A stretch of 64,000 nucleotides of DNA, taken from NCBI GenBank assembly GCA_031267715.1, contig JAIRYQ010000002.1, positions 496,001 through 560,000 on the forward strand, in the 5' to 3' direction. The notes below the pieces were generated by a model. That model worked only from the letters and a program-made list of their open reading frames with translations. It searched no databases and was not told the DNA's origin. This DNA is from Candidatus Endomicrobiellum glyptotermitis. GTDB taxonomy: Bacteria > Elusimicrobiota > Endomicrobiia > Endomicrobiales > Endomicrobiaceae. Of this stretch, positions 9,840 to 19,342 are shown in pieces (the stretch's first letter is position 1; every line of letters begins with the position of its first letter). Position numbers and translations under genes: made by a program.

Positions 9840-9963
9840 TATAGTCTCTCCTCTAAAACTACCTTTTAATTTTTACGTTTATTTAAAAAACTTTACTCTA
9901 GCTTTTAACTTTCTTTATTTCATTCAAAATTGAAAACTCGGAAAATTTTAAAGTGTATAAACG

Positions 9964-10556
9964 AACATGAATATCAACTCCATCCGCCAAGGGACTGGAA
10001 ATTTTACTCTGATAAAAATCGCAAATACAACCCCTTTTTACCTGTATGGCCTAAATTTCCATAAGGACACAAGAGATGAGACTCACCGCCGGCAGAAAAA
10101 CAAGTACAGAAAAAATCTAACTCTCCTTTACGAGAAGGGCTACTTCTCCGGGGTTAAGCCGTACTCCTCCCTCCATACTGACCAAAACATCCTAGTAAAA
10201 GAAAGTGTAGTGAAGACTTTTTTAGGCAAATGCTCGTTGCTCCATTATGAAACATCTGTAAAAGCACACCCAGTTGCAGAGAGTATTTTTTTTGTAATTC
10301 GTCAAAAATACCTACGCCAAAAATTATTAAAGAAAATATTCCAAAAACGTGTCTAGACACTACAACGCTCCGTCCGCGAGCTGTAACTGAAGTCTCAATA
10401 GCTCTTTTTCTCTTAGGTAGTACTTTTTTTTACTTCTTACCCCCTACATCTAAAATAAACCATAGCCCACATTAACACGAGGTCTTCAAAATCCTCTCGA
10501 TACCACAATCGCAAGACTCACTATTCCAACTCACCGTTAATAAACTCAACAATTTT
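9964..10556 (-). pseudogene. comM: comM (YifB/Mg-chelatase-like AAA+ ATPase) relic
   Basis: Reading the minus strand across all three frames recovers ComM landmarks in the right order: VEFINGE (10530-10556), EDFED, KRAIETSVTARGRSVVV (AKRALEIAAAGGHN region), ILSATG (the KIYSVAG region), RAF..SLHYTF, GGVRLNPGEVAL (GGGxxPxPGEVSLAH, Walker B side), CPYGN (CPCGY) and finally SKISSPLADGVDIHV (SRISGPLLDRIDIHV) at about 9966-10010. Stops and frameshifts separate the pieces, Walker A is unrecognisable and the C-terminal domain is missing next to hppA. ComM is a branch-migration helicase used to integrate DNA during natural transformation. The N-terminal domain may be represented up to about 11.1 kb but is not readable. 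Confidence 0.8.
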
Positions 10557-11172
10557 ATTGAAAGTTTTAAATGAAACCCTCATTTACTTTTTTTCAACGG
10601 TAGTTTTTTATCTGCTCACAAAAGGGACTATAAAATCTTTTATTTTATTCTTATGTAAATTTAAAGACATATCTCACAAAATACCTTTTTTAAATATCTG
10701 TAGGAAGCGAATTGACTGTCACTTTCTTTGCAAGACCCCCCCCAAAAAAAACTCTTTATTGTTATAACTAACTCTTAAACTGCCAACTCACAACCTCCTC
10801 CTCCACAACAGAGAGAATGGTGACACAAACGTGCTTGTATGTCCCGACTTTTACAGTATCTCTGCTTCTCTATCCAGCTAATCGTCGCATAGAACGAAAA
10901 AAAGAAAGTACTAAAAAAATCTCTCCAACTCTCGTGTTATTATATTATTATTTATTCACACTATCAAGGCAAACAAAACAATCTAATGGTTTATTGAGTT
11001 TACAAAGAAGCTACAAACCTTTTAAAAGCATAAGAAGTCTGAATTATGAAGCAAAAGAGAACAAAACACTCAAAATTATTTCATACATGATAAATCTTGT
11101 ACAGTGCTTCACGCCAAAAAGGTCGCTCAAAAAAAGATTCTAAAATCCATATAGTGATTTAATGAATTTACC
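10557..11172. other. eroded spacer upstream of the comM relic
   Basis: Probably the decayed N-terminal part of comM plus spacer. A plus-strand frame at 10817-11143 is open but its translation has no family motif and looks like antisense noise. An 8-C tract followed by an A-run lies at 10736-10750. Confidence 0.35.
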
Positions 11173-12030
11173 CTACAAACTATTTTTTATTATTTCTTGT
11201 ATGTATTCTTCAACACCTATTGCCATAATGTGAACACCATCAGCAAAAGAGCGAAATTCCTTAATAGTTTCAGAGCAAATCTTTATACCCTCAGCCAAAG
11301 GATCAGAAGCAGAATTTATTCTATCTTGAATTTTTTCAGGTATATTTACACCAGGAAGCAACTGCATAAACTGCATAAATTTTCTAGACTTAATAAGAAT
11401 TACTCCAGGCAAAATTTTTATTCTTAAGTACTTTACTTTATCAAAAAATTTTTTGAATGCCATCACATCAAAAACCGCTTGCGTTTGAAAAAATTCAGCA
11501 CCTGCTTTAACCTTTTTTTTAAACATTAAAACCTGTAAACCACTTGGGTGAGCTGAAGGATTTACAACTGCTCCAGCACAGAATTCTGGACTACCATTCA
11601 ATTTTTTTCCTACTAAATCTACACCACTTTCTAAAAGTCTTGCAGTTTTTATAAGTTGTATAGTGTCCAAATCATAAACTGCTTTTGAGCCACAATATTC
11701 ACCAATATTTGGATGATCACCACTCAAAAGCAAGACATTTTTTATACCTAAAACATTAGCACTTAACAACTCGGACTGCAGGGCAATTCTGTTTCTATCT
11801 CTCGTAGTAATCTGCAAGATAGGCTCTATTGATTGTTCTAGCAATATCTTACTCATTGCAAGAGAGCCCACTCTCATAGAAGCTCTCTGATTATCCGTAA
11901 CATTCACAGCATCAAAATTCACCAAACAACTAGCCCTACATAGAAAAGAAGAAATATTTACTCCTCTTGGAGGGAACAATTCTGCTGTTATTAAAAATTT
12001 ACTTGATTTTAATTTTTCCTTGAAGCTCAA
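11173..12030 (-). CDS. metF: methylenetetrahydrofolate reductase, catalytic subunit
   Basis: A 285-residue TIM-barrel enzyme reducing 5,10-methylene-THF to 5-methyl-THF. Begins at TTG 12030 inside the 3' end of the preceding metV gene (32-base overlap), giving MSFKEKLKSSKFLITAELFP, where TAELFPPRG matches the family's N-terminal strand. NVTDNQRASMR, VLLLSGDHP and AEFFQTQAVFD are the expected flavin/folate-site stretches. The paired MetV gene next to it is the arrangement seen in acetogens and many anaerobes, where MetF works with MetV. Supplies methyl groups for methionine, and links to glycine-derived C1 units from the gcv genes further right. Confidence 0.9.
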   Translation of the reverse strand: MSFKEKLKSSKFLITAELFPPRGVNISSFLCRASCLVNFDAVNVTDNQRASMRVGSLAMSKILLEQSIEPILQITTRDRNRIALQSELLSANVLGIKNVLLLSGDHPNIGEYCGSKAVYDLDTIQLIKTARLLESGVDLVGKKLNGSPEFCAGAVVNPSAHPSGLQVLMFKKKVKAGAEFFQTQAVFDVMAFKKFFDKVKYLRIKILPGVILIKSRKFMQFMQLLPGVNIPEKIQDRINSASDPLAEGIKICSETIKEFRSFADGVHIMAIGVEEYIQEIIKNSL

Positions 12031-12301
12031 ATTTTTTATCTCTCATACTTGAAAATCTACTTCTAGGTTCTACATATCTATTAATAAATTCTTCTAACTT
12101 TCCTCTACTTTTCAATCTTTTATAAATTAAAACCCACAAACAGTCTTTCGTCTTAATTACTTCACACTTACCGTTAAAAAAACTACCACAGGGACCGTTA
12201 ACAAACCCCTTAGAACACCCCTCCACTTTATTCTCACTACGTGGAGATTTTTCTAAAACTTCATTGTTACATTTTCTTCTGCCATTGACGATCTTCTTCA
12301 T
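11999..12301 (-). CDS. metV: MetV-like methylenetetrahydrofolate reductase C-terminal-domain protein
   Basis: A 100-residue protein matching the MTHFR_C / MetV family: CSKGFVNGPCGSFFNGKCEV followed by CLWVLIYKRLKSRGKLEE. The four conserved cysteines visible (in CSKG, GPCG, GKCEV and DCLW) are the metal or cluster ligands of the family. Its ATG overlaps the TGA stop of pth (ATGA), and its 3' end overlaps metF, so the three genes are translationally coupled. MetV forms the second subunit of MetVF-type reductases in Wood-Ljungdahl organisms. It is somewhat shorter than full-length MetV proteins (about 200 residues), so only the C-terminal module is retained. Confidence 0.8.
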   Translation of the reverse strand: MKKIVNGRRKCNNEVLEKSPRSENKVEGCSKGFVNGPCGSFFNGKCEVIKTKDCLWVLIYKRLKSRGKLEEFINRYVEPRSRFSSMRDKKFELQGKIKIK

Positions 12302-12873
12302 TTTTTATTCGCAATTTTTGAAACCGTTTTATAAAGCCCAAATTCACATATACTATCGAAAAAATCAACAACTGTCTTTTTAATTATATCTATTTTCTTC
12401 TTATCATTATCCTTAAACTCCGATAATACGTAATCTTTAGATTTTATAAAACATGGAATGCGCCCTATACCAAGCTTCATTCTAGGGAAACTCCTGCTCC
12501 CCACACGAGTTATTATAGAATTTATACCGTTATGCCCTCCTGAAGACCCCGACATTCTTACTCTATATTCTCCTAATGGTATAGAAAAATCATCATAAAA
12601 AACAAAAATTTCTTCAAGGACAATTCTATAATACTTCATGAAAAAATAAACCGCATCTCCTGAATAGTTAACAAATGTCATGGGCTTTAAAAGGTATACT
12701 CTGTTGCCCGGTCCTTCATAAAAAGAAACCAACATATTATTCCAAATTTTAAATTCAAGTTGCTTTGATATTGCTATCTCATCTAAAGCAACAAATCCCA
12801 TGTTATGGCGGGTGTTCTCATATTTTTCTCCAACATTCCCCAACCCCACAAAAAGCCTAATCTGTTTATTCAT
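12298..12873 (-). CDS. pth: peptidyl-tRNA hydrolase
   Basis: A 191-residue protein that recycles peptidyl-tRNA released from stalled ribosomes. The active-site elements are intact: FVGLGNVGEKYENTRHNMGF contains the conserved Asn and catalytic His, FVNYSGDAV the next block, and FYDDFSIPLG the catalytic Asp. SSGGHNGINSII and KLGIGRI are also conserved. Length is normal. It is coupled downstream to metV by an ATGA overlap and lies about 170 bp after rplY, the usual partner of pth (the prs-rplY-pth order is widespread). Confidence 0.95.
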   Translation of the reverse strand: MNKQIRLFVGLGNVGEKYENTRHNMGFVALDEIAISKQLEFKIWNNMLVSFYEGPGNRVYLLKPMTFVNYSGDAVYFFMKYYRIVLEEIFVFYDDFSIPLGEYRVRMSGSSGGHNGINSIITRVGSRSFPRMKLGIGRIPCFIKSKDYVLSEFKDNDKKKIDIIKKTVVDFFDSICEFGLYKTVSKIANKK

Positions 12874-13046
12874 ATATTTGAAACAAATTTTGTTTATATA
12901 TACTTATTACTTTTTAACCAAGCAAACTATTTTTTCATTTCACAAAACTACAACACCACATTAACCCGTTCATCAGTACAGTTTCTCCCTCTTCTTTACC
13001 CTTCTTTCTTGTCCTTTTGCCTTATTATTTATTTTATATAGATACT

Positions 13047-13673
13047 TCAGGTTGAGACTGAGCTGTTCCCGATTCTTCCTCCCTCCTCATCAGCACTTAC
13101 AGTAGACTTTTCTTCTTTAGATGAAACAGCCATAACATGGACTATCAGCATTGATGACTCTTGAAGATATTCTACTCCCTCAATTTTAGGCAAATCTGCA
13201 ACAGTTATTCCCTGTCCTATAGCCAACGAACTAACATCAACACTTATCCTTTGAGGAATATTTTCCGCTAGAGCTTCAACTTTAATTTCCCTAACCATAA
13301 ACTCCATAATACCGCCAAAATTTTTAACTCCATCAGCAATACCTTCAATGTGCACAGGGACAAAAACTTCAACTTTATCTTTAAGCGAAATCGCTTGAAA
13401 ATCTACATGTATAAGACTCTGACTCAAAACATCTCTCTGAATTGATTTTACTATTGCTGATTTTTTTCCATCTTTAAAATTCAAACACATAATAGCATTC
13501 GACCCATTGGTTTTTAATATCGAAATAAAAGCTTTCAAGTTGACAGCAATGGATTCGGGGTTAACTCCTTTCCCATAAAAAATAGCAGGAATTTTTCCAT
13601 TTTTTCTTAAAAAAGCAAGATTTTTTTTTGAACCTACTGTTCTTGGTTCTATATCTAAAATCACCTCTTTCAT
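13047..13673 (-). CDS. rplY: 50S ribosomal protein L25 (CTC/TL5 type)
   Basis: A 208-residue protein with the L25 5S-rRNA-binding domain at residues 1-~90 (EPRTVGSKKNLAFLRKNGKI, PAIFYGKG) and a C-terminal beta domain (residues ~95-185) as in general-stress protein CTC. The tail is Ser/Glu-rich. It starts at ATG 13673. Part of the conserved prs-rplY-pth order. Confidence 0.93.
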   Translation of the reverse strand: MKEVILDIEPRTVGSKKNLAFLRKNGKIPAIFYGKGVNPESIAVNLKAFISILKTNGSNAIMCLNFKDGKKSAIVKSIQRDVLSQSLIHVDFQAISLKDKVEVFVPVHIEGIADGVKNFGGIMEFMVREIKVEALAENIPQRISVDVSSLAIGQGITVADLPKIEGVEYLQESSMLIVHVMAVSSKEEKSTVSADEEGGRIGNSSVST

Positions 13674-13817
13674 CTAACCGCTAGCCTCCCATTCACTATT
13701 TTTAAAGCATTTATATTACAACAGCCCCACCTACCACAACTATGCCAACACACCTCTCTCTTAACAACCTTACTTGAATGTGAAAACTTTAAATAAGCTT
13801 TTAAGCCTGCTGCTTCT

Positions 13818-14753
13818 CTAATTAGAAAACAGAGCACTTACCGATTCATTGTTATAAATCCTCTTTATAGCTTTAGATAAAATCGGAGCAATACTTAAAA
13901 CCTCTATCTTTTCTGTTGAATTATCTCTTAATAATGAAACCGAATTCGTTACGACAAGTTTTTCTATACACGAAGCCTGTATTTTTTTTTTAGCATCTCC
14001 AGAAAGAATTCCGTGTGTTGCAGCTGCAAAAACCCTCATCGCTCCTTTCATTTTTATCGCCTCGGCAACTTTTGTCAAAGTTTCAGCAGTATCAACTAAA
14101 TCATCCAAAATTATACAAGTTTTATTTTTAACTTCACCTATAATATTCATGATAAATGCTTCGTTAGGCCGTGGTCTTCTTTTGTCTATGATTGCCAACT
14201 CGGTACCAAAATGCTTAGCGAATGATCTAGCTCTTTCAACGCCGCCTGCATCAGGAGAAACAACTACAACATCCCTTAACTTCTTAGATTCAAAGTAATC
14301 TAAAAGCACTGATCTGCCATAAAGATGATCAACAGGAATATCGAAGAAACCTTGAATTTGCCTCGCATGCAAATCAACTGTTAAAACTCTTGTAACCCCT
14401 GCTGCAACAAAAAGATTTGCAACAAGTCTTGCCGTAATCGGAACCCTAGGTTCCGATTTTCTATCCTGTCTACCATATCCATAATAAGGAACAACTGCTA
14501 CTATTTCTTTTGCAGACGCTCTTTTTAATGCATCCGAAATAATCAAAAGCTCCATTAAATTCTCATTAACAGGTGTACTTGTAGATTGAACCACATAGCA
14601 AGATTTTCCTCTCACATTTTCAACAATTTTAACTTGTATTTCCCCATCACTAAAACGCCCTATCCTTGCCTCGCTTAGTTCAACTTCAAGCTCATAAGCA
14701 ATTTGTTTCGCAAGCCCAATACTGGCATTGCCAGAAATAATCCTATATCCCAC
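13818..14753 (-). CDS. prs: ribose-phosphate pyrophosphokinase (PRPP synthetase)
   Basis: Makes PRPP from ribose-5-phosphate and ATP for nucleotide, His and Trp pathways. The best start is GTG 14753, six bases after AAAGAGG; upstream codons to 14819 are AT-rich junk without homology. The product has about 311 residues. Motifs: FSDGEIQVKI, PYYGYGRQDRK (flexible loop), VDLHARQIQGFFDIPVDHL, and the PRPP-binding loop CIILDDLVDTAETL. It lies between glmU and rplY, the classical glmU-prs-rplY-pth order. Confidence 0.95.
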   Translation of the reverse strand: MGYRIISGNASIGLAKQIAYELEVELSEARIGRFSDGEIQVKIVENVRGKSCYVVQSTSTPVNENLMELLIISDALKRASAKEIVAVVPYYGYGRQDRKSEPRVPITARLVANLFVAAGVTRVLTVDLHARQIQGFFDIPVDHLYGRSVLLDYFESKKLRDVVVVSPDAGGVERARSFAKHFGTELAIIDKRRPRPNEAFIMNIIGEVKNKTCIILDDLVDTAETLTKVAEAIKMKGAMRVFAAATHGILSGDAKKKIQASCIEKLVVTNSVSLLRDNSTEKIEVLSIAPILSKAIKRIYNNESVSALFSN

Positions 14754-14914
14754 AAATACCTCTTTAATAATAATATATATATATACTACTTGCGTTAAAT
14801 TATCAAAACAAACCCACAAACTAGATCTTCATATGAGGAAGGAGGTATGTGTGCATCCTTTTTATATTCCTGCAAAACATTAACATTGATTCTGAGTCTT
14901 TCACCATACTTCAA

Positions 14915-16294
14915 TCATGGAGAATTTTTAGTATCACCACTTTTTTTCTTTATTTCTTGTCTCACCCTTCCAATAGCAAGCTTCCCAGAGGGAACATCGT
15001 GTGTAATGGTAGAACCCGCCGCGACAAAAACACTCTCTCCTATTCTGACAGGAGCTACCAAATTTACATTAGAGCCTATAAACGATCTAGAACCTATAAC
15101 AGTTTCATGCTTTACTATTCCATCGTAATTACAAGTTATCGTCCCCGCACCTATATTTACACCCTCCCCAACCTGAGAGTCACCTATATAAGAAAGATGA
15201 CCAATTTTAGAATTTTCCGATACAACACTTTCTTTTACTTCCGAAAAGTTACCCACTTTAACATTTTTCTTTAAAACAGAATTTTGCCTTATATGCGAAA
15301 AAGGGCCTATTTTAACCTTCTCGTTCACAACGACATCTTCTACATATGAATACAATATCGTGCTTGCATCACCAATCCTAGAATTCCTTATATAGCTACT
15401 GCCCTTTATTATACAATTTTTACCTATTGAAACGCCAATACCTATAAAAACACCGGGGTAAATAATCGAATCTATGCCAATTTTTGCATCATAAGATATA
15501 TACACATTATCTGTGTCTATAATAGTGACACCGTCATCTAAAAGCTCTTTTATTTTTTTTTCTTTAAGCATTCTCTCAACTTCAGAAAGCTCTATTCTGG
15601 TATTTATACCCTTAACCTCACAACTATCTTCAACAACAACAGAAGAAACTTTTTTGCCTAGTTCTCTCAGAACAGCGATAGTATCAGTTATGTAATACTC
15701 TTCTCTCACATTATCTGGCTTCAACTTCAACAAAGCCCTCCACAAATTTTTATCAAAACAATAAACGCCTGAATTTATTTCTTTTATTCGCTTCTCTACC
15801 GTGGTAGCATCTTTTTCCTCAACTATCTTTTCCAGACAACTACCATTTTTTATAATAACCCTACCATAACCAAAAGGGTTGTCAGTTCGCGCAACCAAAA
15901 CAGTAGCCGAAGCTCCTGTCCTCCTATTATTCTCTATCAAAGACAACAAGGTGGACGACTTTATTAAGGGGACATCTGCATTTAGAACTAAAATATCACC
16001 TCTATAATCCCTTAAAATCTCCCACGCTTGCATCAAAGCATGTCCAGAACCAAGTTGTTCCTTCTGATAAACAACTTTTATATCACCACTATCACTACCA
16101 GCTAAGAAGTCTCCGACGAATTCAGCACGCCAACCAAGAACAAGAACCAAATTATCCGGTCTTAAAACAGAAACACTATCTATAACCCATTTTAGTAAAG
16201 GTTTGCCTGAAAGTTCATGCATAACTTTGGGTAAAGAAGACTTCATTCTTTTTCCCGCGCCCGCAGCAAGTATAACCACTGAAAAATTTTTCAT
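14915..16294 (-). CDS. glmU: bifunctional GlmU: UDP-GlcNAc pyrophosphorylase / GlcN-1-P acetyltransferase
   Basis: A 459-residue enzyme making UDP-GlcNAc for peptidoglycan and LPS. The N-terminal uridyltransferase has LAAGAGKRMKSSLPKVMHEL; residues ~250-445 are left-handed beta-helix hexapeptide repeats (IGIGVSIGKNCIIKG and so on) with GAGTITCNYDG and the acetyl-CoA site VAAGSTITHDVP. Both domains are complete. Start chosen at ATG 16294 rather than the adjacent TTG 16297. Keeping it implies continued cell-wall or LPS precursor synthesis, in line with the heptose gene at 34 kb. Confidence 0.95.
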   Translation of the reverse strand: MKNFSVVILAAGAGKRMKSSLPKVMHELSGKPLLKWVIDSVSVLRPDNLVLVLGWRAEFVGDFLAGSDSGDIKVVYQKEQLGSGHALMQAWEILRDYRGDILVLNADVPLIKSSTLLSLIENNRRTGASATVLVARTDNPFGYGRVIIKNGSCLEKIVEEKDATTVEKRIKEINSGVYCFDKNLWRALLKLKPDNVREEYYITDTIAVLRELGKKVSSVVVEDSCEVKGINTRIELSEVERMLKEKKIKELLDDGVTIIDTDNVYISYDAKIGIDSIIYPGVFIGIGVSIGKNCIIKGSSYIRNSRIGDASTILYSYVEDVVVNEKVKIGPFSHIRQNSVLKKNVKVGNFSEVKESVVSENSKIGHLSYIGDSQVGEGVNIGAGTITCNYDGIVKHETVIGSRSFIGSNVNLVAPVRIGESVFVAAGSTITHDVPSGKLAIGRVRQEIKKKSGDTKNSP

Positions 16295-16450
16295 CAATTA
16301 ATCTAATAAACCCTCATAAAACCGTTACACAAACTTCAAAATTAAAAATTTCCCACTAAAATCCTCAGGAGGTAAAAATCTCGACACTATATCACTGGGC
16401 TAATTTAACCCTTTGAATGACTACACTTTAACTTTATTCATTACTTCCAC

Positions 16451-16696
16451 CTATCCTTTTTTGGACTTTGTCTTTCCACCCCTACTCATAACCGATCTTG
16501 AAACATCTCCATCTTTATCAACAAAATACAGGTGCCCTTTTTCTTTTTTCAAACCTATCTTTTTTACTTTCGAAGGTTTTCCACTTTTTTTTCCACCCCT
16601 TGCCATAGAGGCTCTTGAAACATCACCTTGTTTATCAATGAAGTAAAGATATCCTGATTCTCTTTTTACTCCTACTTTCTGCACTTTTTCCGCCAT
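16451..16696 (-). CDS. small basic protein made of two ~37-residue repeats
   Basis: An 81-residue, lysine/glycine-rich protein. Start chosen at ATG 16696, which follows a G-rich site (GGGGGGT) and gives MAEKVQKVGVKRESG; nine extra codons upstream look spurious. The same unit occurs twice: K-V-G-V-K-R-E-S-G-Y-LYFIDKQGDVSRASMARGG and K-I-G-L-K-K-E-K-G-H-LYFVDKDGDVSRSVMSRGG. Single-unit or double-unit relatives of this LYFxDKxGDVSR type exist as hypothetical proteins in several phyla; function is not known to me. The duplication is recent enough to align without gaps, and the repeat shape (short beta elements, basic tail) might suit nucleic-acid binding, which is inference. Confidence 0.75.
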   Translation of the reverse strand: MAEKVQKVGVKRESGYLYFIDKQGDVSRASMARGGKKSGKPSKVKKIGLKKEKGHLYFVDKDGDVSRSVMSRGGKTKSKKG

Positions 16697-17087
16697 CACA
16701 CACCCCCCATTACTCGATTGCACACTCTTAATTTCTCGCTGTATTTCATTACGGTTCGCTTGATTCGCATTTTTTTTCTGTGATTATCCTATCATTAAAA
16801 AGCCAACCACCAACAATGCCTTTGAAAAACCTATACCGCGTCTCCATTTTTGAAGTCGATTTTTTTTCATCTTTATTGAAACCGCATATCCTAGATTTCC
16901 CCAATACTCAAGTCCTCAAAAAGCTCCTTTACGTATCCACTATCCGATTATTCCACAATCCATGCATAACTCTTTCTTTACATTCCCCCAACTCTTTTTA
17001 ACACCCCCCCACCCATCGCTGATTATATAATTATTTTATTATATTTTGTCAAACATCACTTCCTACTACTTACTACTAATGATAAAC
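16697..17087. other. 390-bp spacer
   Basis: No gene recognised on either strand. Contains a 7-C tract at 17004-17010. Confidence 0.4.
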
Positions 17088-17675
17088 TTAAACCGTGTAT
17101 TTATACATAGAGGGCTCTATTACACATATATTCTTTCTATACATATTCGCAAACATATATTTTGAGACTGAGACCAATGTTATAACATCTGCCATTGCTC
17201 TGTGACTTAAGTTTACTTCAATATCTAAGACATCAGCTATACTTTCAAGTCTATTTGAATGAAAATTAAAATACTGTCTAGCAAGCTTCAAAGTATCTAT
17301 ATAGAAGACATTCTCAACAAAAATGCCAGCTTGATAAAGCTCTTTAGAAACAAAAAGTAAATCAAAAAGAGCATTATGACATACAACAACATTATTTCCT
17401 ATAAAAGAAATTATATCTTTTGCAATTTTTTCAAAAGTTGGCGAATCTCTAACCATATCATCGTAAATAGAGTGAATTTTGGAGTATTTCAGTGGTATAT
17501 GTTGCATAGGATTTATAAGACTCTCGTATTCCGTTTTAGTACCATTACAAATCTTAAGCATTGAAATTTCAACTATCTTTGCTCCCTTTTTTAGATCAAG
17601 ACCTGTAGTCTCAATATCTAAAAAAACTAAATCATCAGGCGAGTTTGTCAAAATCGGCTTTATATTAAACGACAT
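17088..17675 (-). CDS. DnaQ-like 3'-5' exonuclease (DEDDh)
   Basis: A 195-residue single-domain exonuclease. Exo motifs are all present: FLDIETTGLD (Exo I, Asp/Glu), VVCHNALFDLLF (Exo II, Asp) and LSHRAMADV (Exo III with the DEDDh His and Asp). It resembles the proofreading epsilon subunit of DNA polymerase III or a stand-alone DnaQ relative; no polymerase gene is nearby to decide. Flanked by non-coding DNA on both sides. Confidence 0.85.
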   Translation of the reverse strand: MSFNIKPILTNSPDDLVFLDIETTGLDLKKGAKIVEISMLKICNGTKTEYESLINPMQHIPLKYSKIHSIYDDMVRDSPTFEKIAKDIISFIGNNVVVCHNALFDLLFVSKELYQAGIFVENVFYIDTLKLARQYFNFHSNRLESIADVLDIEVNLSHRAMADVITLVSVSKYMFANMYRKNICVIEPSMYKYTV

Positions 17676-18269
17676 TCCTATTTAATACCCACAAAACAAA
17701 CACCTTCAAAAAACCGATTCTTCATCCCCTCCACCTTTTTTTAAGCATGAATTGTAGTATTTTTTAAAACAATTTTAGCAAACGACCCATGAAAACTCTT
17801 TTTACAACTTAAACATACATTTTTATATTCATTACATTTTTTATACAAACCTTTCTAAGCGCATAAACTCATCTTTTACTTATCTAAGCGATTTCACACT
17901 CTGACCAATTATTGCTTTTTTAAGAGTTTCTCCATACTTAAACGTATTTTATATGCATATATATTTTTGTTTGCGCTATGCTATGCTATATATATATAAT
18001 AATATACAAAGGCTATGCAAATACAATACATGATCTCCTGTTGTTCTCAGTTTTAAATTTTCAGGTGGGATGACCTCTCCTCTATATAACATACATAATA
18101 AGCTAAAAAATCAATAATCGTAAAATTTTGATAGCAATCTTCTGAATTTCAAATCTTCCTTTTATTTTTTTTCTGATAAAAACCTGATATAGAGCGGTTA
18201 TACTAGTGGAGCTAGGAGATATGGAATAAAAGAGGTGTTTTTTTGACAACTTGCCCCATTTACATAAGT
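17676..18269. other. eroded spacer
   Basis: AT-rich, C over G on the plus strand, with no recognisable gene. Confidence 0.35.
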
Positions 18270-18497
18270 TTAAGTTCGTATAAAACTTTCTAAAATTTTA
18301 TCGAAAGATAGAGCTTGGATCCAAACAATTCCACATATAGTAAGCGATAACATTGAATCATCCTTAAAAAGTTTGCATTGTTTCTTATCAACTTTACTTT
18401 CATCGTCGTAATAAACTGCTGCCATAAAAATTAAGTCAAACTTCTCAGAGATACCAAATTCACCACTAAATCTCGAATATCCGCTCCCGAAACACAC
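18270..18497 (-). pseudogene. gene fragment, possibly coaBC C-terminal half
   Basis: A 75-codon minus-strand frame stands out in an eroded area. The translated stretch EKFDLIFMAAVYYDDESKV resembles the DIVVMAAAVSDYRPK motif of phosphopantothenoylcysteine synthetase (CoaB), and the following SMLSLTI and ILES could match the LxLxxTPDIL block. Nothing before or after can be aligned, so it would be a small remnant. The match is weak and may be coincidental. Confidence 0.3.
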
Positions 18498-19342
18498 CCC
18501 CGCATTTATAAACTTTACTGTATAAAATCGCTAGTAAATTTTATATTTTTATTGTATTTCAAAACAACAAAGCAAGCCTCGATTTTTCTAACTTCTTCTC
18601 TATAACATTTTTTTACACCTAAAAAACCTTAATATTTTCTTTTTTTCAGATTCTCCAAAAAAATCTCTAGTTAAAATGCCTCGCTTATTTCATACTTTTC
18701 TTACACCTACCAGTCCAGTTAACTATAAGTCCTCTATTATCTTGCACTTTTTCTTTTTGATTTATTTTTTTTACCAAAACTATTTTTTTTACAAAATCAA
18801 ACCTATTCTATTTAAAAAAAAGGACTAAGACTAGATCTTTTGTAGATTGAGTAGAATATAAATCTACTATTTAAAATCCGTATTAAAAGTGGAATCCTAC
18901 CTATCACTGTAATCTAAATGAGCATACATTTAAAAAGTACTTCTGCTTCAATAAATTCAATTTGCAATTGAAGATTTTTGATTTTGTATCTTCATAACTT
19001 GTCGTCAAATCACTCATACAACTATCTCTATTCAACATAAAAGACCCGCAATCTATATACAATCTGTATATTTTATATAATAAACTCTAAATTTCACATT
19101 TTTTAAAAGAAAACAAACTTCCAGAAACAAACATACATAATGTGTCTCCCGTAAGGAACTTATCGACACATCTGCAGCTGTTAAAAACACAGACAAAAAA
19201 AAGTCAACGAAGCAAAAGGATTAAAGAAAATGTTTTTCACATGGTTTCTGTTTACTTACTCGTCTTCACGATTTATTTAACTTTTTCCGCTTCGTTTGGA
19301 TTACAATGCGCCCATTACGCATTACGCAAAAGACTCAATTTT
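18498..19342. other. eroded spacer, nothing recognised
   Basis: No intact gene. A 7-bp inverted repeat (GTAGATT/AATCTAC) lies near 18842-18867. The plus frame at 19142-19372 runs into argS antisense and is not supported. Confidence 0.35.

Noticed and set aside
10817-11143. 108-codon plus-strand frame
   Set aside because: No ribosome site or motifs, and the surrounding minus strand carries the comM relic; probably chance.
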